A stretch of DNA of 47,554 bases from an uncultured Sutterella sp. (GTDB lineage: Bacteria; Pseudomonadota; Gammaproteobacteria; Burkholderiales; Burkholderiaceae_F). Positions within the stretch are counted from its first letter, which is position 1, and every line of letters begins with the position of its first letter. Positions 43,340 to 47,554 of the stretch are shown here, piece by piece. Location: assembly GCA_900542805.1 (NCBI GenBank), contig UQOW01000015.1:1-47554 (forward strand), read 5' to 3'. A program made the position numbers and the translations under genes. The notes under the pieces are model-generated. The model had not been told where the DNA came from, did not search any database, and saw nothing but the letters and a program-made list of their open reading frames with translations.

Positions 43340-43755
43340 CAGAAGCTCAACATAGTACTCATTGGATGATTTCATCCCCAATTTTGAATGAGGTTGGCAT
43401 CCATTATAGTAGTAGAGCCAGTCTTGTACTTTCCTTTTAGCTTCCTGTCGTGAATTAAAGCATCCGTTTAACTGCAGTGTTTCTCGCTTAAGCGTCGACC
43501 CAAAAGCCTCAGCAGGGGCGTTATCCCAACACTGAGCGCGTCGGCTCATTGAGCTACGCAATTGATATTCTTGAAGTGTCTCTTGAAAAGCTTGGCTACA
43601 GTATTGGGAGCCTTAATCACTATTGAAGATGCAGCCATTGTTAGGTTCCTCATTTTCGCAAGCCTTTTTTAAAGCGTTGATAACCAGTTGCTTGGTCATG
43701 CGCTTGTCAAAGCAATAACCAACCAATCTGCGCGTGCCCAAATCAATGACTGTGG
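43328..43755 (-). mobile_element. Truncated IS3-family transposase (OrfB) relic
   Basis: On the minus strand, a single reading frame from about 43755 down to 43328 translates as the C-terminal part of an IS3-type integrase-core transposase: ATVIDLGTRRLVGYCFDKRM, then CIFNSD, SQYCSQAFQETLQEYQ, SMSRRAQCWDNAPAEAFGS and YYYNGCQPHSKLG. A TAA at 43615-43613 replaces the Arg normally found after the HSD motif. The first catalytic Asp and everything before it are missing, because the sequence switches abruptly to a restriction endonuclease relic on the other strand near 43753. The element is dead. Terminal inverted repeats and target duplications were not found. Confidence 0.85.
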
Positions 43756-44115
43756 CGTGACGGCGGACGAGACGCCATCGGCGACTATCTGATTTCTCAA
43801 AAAAACAATAGTCCGAATCCTCCGTTACGATTGGATTGCTCGCTCGAAGCCAAATGTTATGACTGGACAAAACAGGGTGTCGGCGTACATGAGATGTCGC
43901 GTTTAATCTCCCGGCTCCGGTATCGGCAGTTCGGAATCATGGTGACCACCAGTTACGTCGCTCAATAAGCCTATGAAGAGGTTGTCGAAGATCGACAGCC
44001 GATACTCATCGTAACCGCGACGGACATTGCTTCAACGCTAAGGCGCAATCAGATTACGCTCGGCGATATCGACTCATGGTTTGCGGATGTCATGGGACGG
44101 AGTCGTCGACTTTAG
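43753..44115 (+). pseudogene. Decayed PD-(D/E)XK restriction endonuclease, 3' part
   Basis: The plus-strand frame reads WRDGGRDAIGDYL, then LRLDCSLEAKCYDWTK, GVGVHEMSRLISRLRYRQFG and IMVTTSYVAQ, a stop, and AYEEVVEDRQPILIVTATD, ending at a TAG at 44113. The GRDAIG aspartate, the following EAK, and the VHEMSRLISRL/TTSYV block match the catalytic core and C-terminal part of a PD-(D/E)XK restriction endonuclease family. The TAA at 43966-43968 lies where one Gln or similar residue would be (CAA to TAA). The 5' part is missing, cut at about 43753 where the IS3 relic begins. The apparent extended N-terminus of the transposase frame on the other strand is only the antisense of this gene. Confidence 0.7.
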
Positions 44116-44190
44116 CGGTACTCCGGAGGGAGAGGAAACAACGCTCCTTTCCCTTAAAAGAAACCGAGCGTCCGAAGTCGATACCGCAAT

Positions 44191-44877
44191 CTACTTGTCC
44201 AATCCGTTCTTTTCCGCGTATTTGATAAAACTTTCATAGCGTTCGCGCAGTGTTCGGCTGTTGTACCGCACAAGTTCTTCCGTATCAGTGTCCGGTTCGG
44301 AAAGCATCTGCGCGATTGTCGTGTACCGTTCAAGGGCTTTCTTCGGGTCGGGATTGACAAAGTGATAGGAGTTTCGTTGCCACTGCGCGATGCGGCGGAA
44401 AACATGCAGTTGCTTGGCGAGCCAAGCGTTTTGGGCCAGGTTATTGAGCAAATCGATGAAACGGGTTTCTGCATCAAGTGAATAGGTCGGACTTTTTCTC
44501 CTCGCAGACGCTCGCAGTCCTTTGATGTAGACTTTTAATGCCTCAATTCCCTTAGGGTTGATTCGTTTATGGGCTAAGCGAAGAGTGGCCTCTTCGAGTG
44601 CAATGCCGACTTCCATCGTATCGTAGAGGCTTTTTAAGGAGATGGTTCGGACGCAACAGCCCTTGCGTGGAAAGGATTCGGCAAGCCCGTGAGACTCCAA
44701 GCACCGTAAAGCCTCGCGAATCGGCGTTCGGCTGATTCCGACTCTGCTTTCTAACTCTTTCTCTCGTAAATACTCGCCGGGTTTGATGCTCCCTTCGAGA
44801 ATTAATCGCTCGATAACTTCAACCGCACCCTGAACAAGTGTGCCTGTGGGAATGTCGGAAAGAGTGTCTTTATTCAT
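44191..44877 (-). CDS. GntR-family regulator, FCD (FadR) subfamily
   Basis: The product is 228 residues. The N-terminal winged helix (about 12-80) has EGSIKPGEYLREKELESRVG followed by ISRTPIREALRCLESHGLA, the GntR signature. A helical FCD ligand-binding domain fills about 90-215. FCD regulators usually control catabolic genes for carboxylic acids or sugar acids and respond to a metabolite of the pathway. No such operon is adjacent, since restriction relics lie on one side and rpsP on the other, so its targets are unknown. Confidence 0.9.
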   Translation of the reverse strand: MNKDTLSDIPTGTLVQGAVEVIERLILEGSIKPGEYLREKELESRVGISRTPIREALRCLESHGLAESFPRKGCCVRTISLKSLYDTMEVGIALEEATLRLAHKRINPKGIEALKVYIKGLRASARRKSPTYSLDAETRFIDLLNNLAQNAWLAKQLHVFRRIAQWQRNSYHFVNPDPKKALERYTTIAQMLSEPDTDTEELVRYNSRTLRERYESFIKYAEKNGLDK

Positions 44878-45037
44878 CAGAGTAAAACGGGATTCAGTGG
44901 TTTATTTCGGGTTTACTTCGTTTCGATAGGGGGTCTCTCAACTTCTAACGCGTTGTTGCAAAAACCGCAAGTGAATTCGCCGATAATTTTACGGAAAACA
45001 CGATGCTTTATCATGTCGATAGAGGAACTCTTATCGC

Positions 45038-45081
45038 CCGAGAAGACTTTTTTTAACATAACTCAAGTCTTAAGAGCTCGG
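45038..45081 (+). repeat. Two-part inverted repeat upstream of rpsP
   Basis: CCGAG and AAGACTT (45038-45049) are matched by AAGTCTT (45065-45071) and CTCGG (45077-45081), a 12-bp dyad with a 5-base asymmetry around a T-rich loop. It lies just before the likely rpsP promoter. Confidence 0.4.
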
Positions 45082-45097
45082 ATGTATGAAATCACAA

Positions 45098-45126
45098 TGG
45101 TTTTTCAGGACGTTTTGGCGTAAAAT
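45098..45126 (+). promoter_or_regulatory. Candidate rpsP promoter
   Basis: TAAAAT (45121-45126) is a good -10 element 87 bases before the rpsP ATG. The -35 region (around GGTTTT) is weak. The leader includes a GCGCC/GGCGC hairpin at 45174-45190. Confidence 0.4.
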
Positions 45127-45212
45127 CCCGAGCCTGTTGCGCTAGGTAAAACTTAGGGTGACTGTGTTTGTATGCGCCTGGTACGGGCGCTCCATTTAAT
45201 GAAGAGGAATCT

Positions 45213-45470
45213 ATGGTAATTATTCGTTTGTCCCGCGCCGGATCTAAAAAGCGCCCGTTTTACAACATGCTTGTCTGTGATTCGCGTGCTCGTCGTAACG
45301 GTCGCTTTATCGAACGCGTCGGCTTTTATAACCCGGTTATCGCCGAGGGGCCCCAGCGCCTGACGTTCAATGCCGAACGCATTGAATACTGGCAACAAAA
45401 GGGAGCCAACCTGAGTGATACCGTTGCTCGCATCCTCAAGGATGCCAAGAAGGCCGTCGCCGCTCAGTAA
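45213..45470 (+). CDS. rpsP: 30S ribosomal protein S16
   Basis: The product is 85 residues. It matches S16 along its length: MVIIRLSRAGSKKRPFYNML, RNGRFIERVGFYNP and NAERIEYWQQKGA, with the VARILKDA ending. S16 is an early-assembling small-subunit protein. AGAGGAA precedes the ATG at 45213; the frame extension to 45168 is not S16-like. rimM lies 218 bases downstream behind a structured leader and a terminator, so the usual rpsP-rimM-trmD-rplS operon is interrupted here. Confidence 0.96.
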   Translation: MVIIRLSRAGSKKRPFYNMLVCDSRARRNGRFIERVGFYNPVIAEGPQRLTFNAERIEYWQQKGANLSDTVARILKDAKKAVAAQ

Positions 45471-45485
45471 TCATAGCGTGAGACA

Positions 45486-45638
45486 TTAAGTCGTTTCGGG
45501 TCCGTGTTTTCTGCGAGCGCACAGTCCGCCGACGCCGTGCCAACCCGTGTCTGACAGCACACTCGAATGCGTTCGGTGCTTTCCTCTTAACTGAAGAAGT
45601 GCTCGGTATCTACGGAAAATGCCTCTGAGACGACTTAA
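45486..45638 (+). ncRNA. Candidate structured leader between rpsP and rimM
   Basis: TTAAGTCGTTTC (45486-45497) can pair with GAGACGACTTAA (45627-45638) over 12 bp with a single G-U, closing a domain of about 130 bases. Smaller hairpins such as GTGT/ACAC lie inside. It directly precedes the rimM terminator. I could not assign it to a known leader or riboswitch class. Confidence 0.4.
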
Positions 45639-45656
45639 GTTTTCAAGCTGATAAGG

Positions 45657-45688
45657 ACGGGTTCCCCAAGTAAGGAGCCCGTTTTTTT
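45657..45688 (+). terminator. Intrinsic terminator overlapping the rimM ribosome binding site
   Basis: ACGGGTTCC (45657-45665) pairs with GGAGCCCGT (45674-45682) with one wobble, followed by seven T (45682-45688). The rimM ATG begins at the next base. The only rimM Shine-Dalgarno candidate, AAGGAG (45672-45677), lies in the 3' arm, so the same hairpin could both end transcription and hide the ribosome binding site. Confidence 0.8.
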
Positions 45689-46204
45689 ATGACCCAAACC
45701 CAAAATCGGACCGAGTGGATTGAAGTAGCCAAAGCCGCAGGCGCTTTTGGCGTAAGAGGTTGCGTGCGCGTTATTCCGATTTCCGAAGGAGCGGCGCTTC
45801 AAACCCAAATCGCGTGGTCCCTTAAAGACCGCAAGGGGAGCGTTCGACTTTTAACGCCTGAGAGCGTAATGCCCCACGGCGATTTTTTCCTCGTGCGCTT
45901 TCAAGAGATTCAAAACAAGGAAGAGGCAGACCTATGTCGCGGCGTCCTTTTTGTGCGCCGCCAAGACTTTCCCGCAATCGAAAACGATGAACACTGGGCC
46001 GTCGATTTAATCGGCTTTGCTGTCATTAACGCCGAAGGGGTAAAACTCGGAACTCTTTCATCCTTTGACAGTAACGGCGCGCAGGATATTTTGGTTGTTA
46101 CAGGCACTCACACATACCTTATTCCGATGGTCAAATGCTACGTGCTGGCAATCGATGAAGCACGCCGTACGATTCGTGTTGACTGGCATGAGGATTGGAG
46201 TTAG
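45689..46204 (+). CDS. rimM: Ribosome maturation factor RimM
   Basis: The product is 171 residues. The N-terminal beta-barrel has VAKAAGAFGVRGCVRVIPIS, the RimM signature, and the C-terminal PRC-barrel begins near HWAVDLIGFAVINAEG and contains DILVVTG and YLIPMV. RimM assists 30S head assembly around S19 and S13. Its ATG follows the T-run of an intrinsic terminator directly, an unusual arrangement. trmD starts three bases after its stop. Confidence 0.93.
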   Translation: MTQTQNRTEWIEVAKAAGAFGVRGCVRVIPISEGAALQTQIAWSLKDRKGSVRLLTPESVMPHGDFFLVRFQEIQNKEEADLCRGVLFVRRQDFPAIENDEHWAVDLIGFAVINAEGVKLGTLSSFDSNGAQDILVVTGTHTYLIPMVKCYVLAIDEARRTIRVDWHEDWS

Positions 46205-46207
46205 ACC

Positions 46208-46954
46208 ATGCGCTTTGATGTCATCACCTTGTTTCCGCAAGTCTTTACGTCCGTTACCGAGCACGGGATTTCTTCGCGCGCCTTACATCGCGGGTTGTGG
46301 ACACTTCACACGTGGAATCCGCGGGATGTGACAAGCGACCTACATCGAACAATTGACGATCGGCCCTTCGGCGGGGGGCCGGGTATGGTCATGATGGCCG
46401 ATCCCTTGGCTCAGTGCGTGGACCTTATTCGCAAGTCCGGCAATACGGGCCCGGTTGTGGCATTTGCCCCGGGCGGCAATGTCCTGGACGATGCTCTTGT
46501 GAAAAGCTGGAGTGCCGATCCGGATGCCTCCTTTATTTTCGTCTGCGGACGCTATGAAGGAATCGATGAACGCTTTATACAAACCTACGTAGACGTGACG
46601 ATTTCCCTCGGAGATTTTGTGCTTTCGGGAGCAGAATTGCCGGCGGCGGTGTGTATCGATGCACTTGTCAGGCAACTTCCCGGCGCTTTAAAAGAGCTTT
46701 CGGTTGAAGACGAATCGTTTCGAACGGGGCTGTTGGATGCCCCGCACTACACGCGACCGGAAGTTTGGCGTGAAATGGGTGTCCCCGAGGTCCTTTTATC
46801 CGGGCACCACGCCAACATCGAACACTGGACGCGGGAAGCGACTTTAAAAGCAACCTTCCAAAAGCGCCCGGATTTGATTAAAATAGCGCGTTCGCGCGGA
46901 CGTTTGTCGCCCGCCGACGAGGCGTTTTTGAAGTCTCTTGAAAACGCTTCCTAA
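46208..46954 (+). CDS. trmD: tRNA (guanine-37-N1)-methyltransferase
   Basis: The product is 248 residues. SPOUT-fold motifs of TrmD are present: MRFDVITLFPQVF at the start, RPFGGGPGMVMMADPL, the trefoil-knot segments VCGRYEGIDERF and SLGDFVLSGAELPA, and the catalytic Asp region VEDESF. TrmD methylates G37 of tRNAs reading CNN codons, preventing frameshifting. It is encoded three bases after rimM, and a terminator hairpin lies just after its stop. Confidence 0.96.
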   Translation: MRFDVITLFPQVFTSVTEHGISSRALHRGLWTLHTWNPRDVTSDLHRTIDDRPFGGGPGMVMMADPLAQCVDLIRKSGNTGPVVAFAPGGNVLDDALVKSWSADPDASFIFVCGRYEGIDERFIQTYVDVTISLGDFVLSGAELPAAVCIDALVRQLPGALKELSVEDESFRTGLLDAPHYTRPEVWREMGVPEVLLSGHHANIEHWTREATLKATFQKRPDLIKIARSRGRLSPADEAFLKSLENAS

Positions 46955-46962
46955 GTTGAGTG

Positions 46963-46987
46963 TTTCCGTTTGAGCGGAAACTTTTTA
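46963..46987 (+). terminator. Intrinsic terminator between trmD and rplS
   Basis: GTTTCCG (46963-46969) and CGGAAAC (46976-46982) form a perfect 7-bp stem with a TTTGAG loop, followed by TTTTT. It lies 9 bases after the trmD stop and 65 bases before rplS. Confidence 0.8.
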
Positions 46988-47051
46988 AAACCCATCCTCT
47001 TGCCGACGAACAACTCAAATACGCGCGGCAATGATGGTCACGGAGATACCG

Positions 47052-47432
47052 ATGGATATCATCAAGACTCTCGAGCAGGAAGAAATTGCTCGCCTTTCCA
47101 AGGGAAAAACTTTCCCGGAATTTCGCGCCGGCGACACGGTCAGTGTCGTGGTAAACGTCATCGAAGGAACGCACAAGCGTACACAGGCCTATGAAGGCAT
47201 TGTGATTTCTAAGCGTAATCGGGGACTTAACACGTCTTTTGTCGTGCGCAAGATTTCCAACGGTGAAGGCGTCGAACGTACGTTCCAGATGTATTCGCCC
47301 ATGATTGCCTCCATTGAGGTCAAACGTCGCGGCGATGTGCGTCGTTCGAAGATTTACTACCTGCGTACTCGCTCCGGTAAGGCGGCGCGTATTCGCGAAT
47401 TGCTTGCTAAGAAAACGCAGGCTCAAGCGTAA
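47052..47432 (+). CDS. rplS: 50S ribosomal protein L19
   Basis: The product is 126 residues. The L19 pattern is complete: MDIIKTLEQEEIARL, FRAGDTVSVVVNVIEGTHKR, RNRGLNTSFVVRKIS, GVERTFQMYSP and SGKAARIRELL. A short Ala/Gln-rich tail extends it beyond the E. coli length of 115. L19 sits at the subunit interface. GGAG precedes the ATG at 47052; upstream ATGs in the frame are not family-like. It is separated from trmD by an intrinsic terminator, so it may need read-through or its own promoter. Confidence 0.95.
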   Translation: MDIIKTLEQEEIARLSKGKTFPEFRAGDTVSVVVNVIEGTHKRTQAYEGIVISKRNRGLNTSFVVRKISNGEGVERTFQMYSPMIASIEVKRRGDVRRSKIYYLRTRSGKAARIRELLAKKTQAQA

Positions 47433-47457
47433 TCGCGCTCACTCAGAGCACATAAGA

Positions 47458-47487
47458 GGGGACTTCCGATTCGGAGTCCCCTTTTTT
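47458..47487 (+). terminator. Intrinsic terminator of rplS
   Basis: GGGGACT (47458-47464) pairs with AGTCCCC (47475-47481), with CCG/CGG pairing inside, followed by six T. It ends the ribosomal gene group. Confidence 0.88.
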
Positions 47488-47554
47488 GACGGTGTGTGAT
47501 TGACGTTCTCTCCGCCGTGAACGACGGAGATTCTCTACTGTGTCAGCAGCTTGC

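Larger units (their letters stand above)
44878..45212. other. Intergenic region between the GntR gene and rpsP
   Basis: These 335 bases between divergent genes contain no supportable gene. For the minus strand, TTGCGG and TAGAAG are spaced 17 bases apart (about 44976-44948) as a candidate promoter of the GntR gene, overlapping the dyad AACGCGTT that could be an operator. Toward rpsP there is a long dyad (45038-45081), a TAAAAT hexamer (45121-45126) and a leader hairpin (45174-45190). Confidence 0.45.

Noticed and set aside
43613..43870. A single 85-residue minus-strand hypothetical protein
   Set aside because: Its C-terminal part is an IS3 transposase fragment, and its N-terminal part is antisense to the endonuclease relic.

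Overview
The window looks like chromosomal DNA of a betaproteobacterium, most likely a Burkholderiales member of the Sutterellaceae type. This is inferred from gene content and order: smc - zipA-like - ligA, psd - pssA, rpsU - yqeY - dnaG - rpoD, rpsP - rimM - trmD - rplS, a BamC lipoprotein, QueH, and autotransporters with an extended signal peptide. No rRNA, tRNA or CRISPR array was recognised, so the assignment stays at that level.

Layout. 0.3-4.2 kb: a LOG-family protein, an SsuABC-like uptake system (permease, ATPase, binding protein) and QueH. 4.2-6.9 kb: a large autotransporter behind a promoter region with a C9 tract. 7.0-12.3 kb: the macromolecular synthesis cluster rpsU, yqeY, dnaG, rpoD. 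An intrinsic terminator follows rpsU, and a long structured leader with its own good promoter precedes rpoD. 12.4-12.9 kb: the decayed 3' end of a second autotransporter. 13.3-20.6 kb: a YbaL-type antiporter, NfeD, a QmcA-like SPFH protein, two diverged tandem paralogues of unknown function, an iron-type alcohol dehydrogenase, a TadA fused to an unknown N-terminal domain, and an LD-carboxypeptidase. 20.7-23.2 kb: a hybrid histidine kinase convergent with a LuxR-type regulator. 23.3-27.7 kb: accD, bamC, a SlyD-like isomerase, psd and pssA. 27.7-32 kb: an unknown gene, a yddG exporter gene broken by one stop codon, an ABC-F ATPase and prmB. 32.1-40.2 kb: smc, a ZipA-like gene, ligA, an orphan gene and a MutT-type Nudix hydrolase.

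40.2-44.1 kb is an accessory island between core genes. It holds an intact C5-cytosine methyltransferase and an HNH endonuclease with a translationally tight junction, presumably a working type II restriction-modification pair. Around them lie the start of a MutH/Sau3AI-like endonuclease, a 70-nt perfect-ended hairpin, a truncated IS3-family transposase, and, on the strand opposite the IS relic's upstream end, a decayed PD-(D/E)XK restriction endonuclease. This turnover of restriction systems is the most unusual part of the window.

44.2-47.5 kb: a GntR/FCD regulator, then rpsP, rimM, trmD and rplS. The usual ribosomal operon is divided by intrinsic terminators. The one before rimM contains the rimM ribosome binding site and follows a leader closed by a 12-bp long-range stem. 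A further regularity is that all four convergent pairs of ordinary genes overlap by exactly four bases through shared stop codons.
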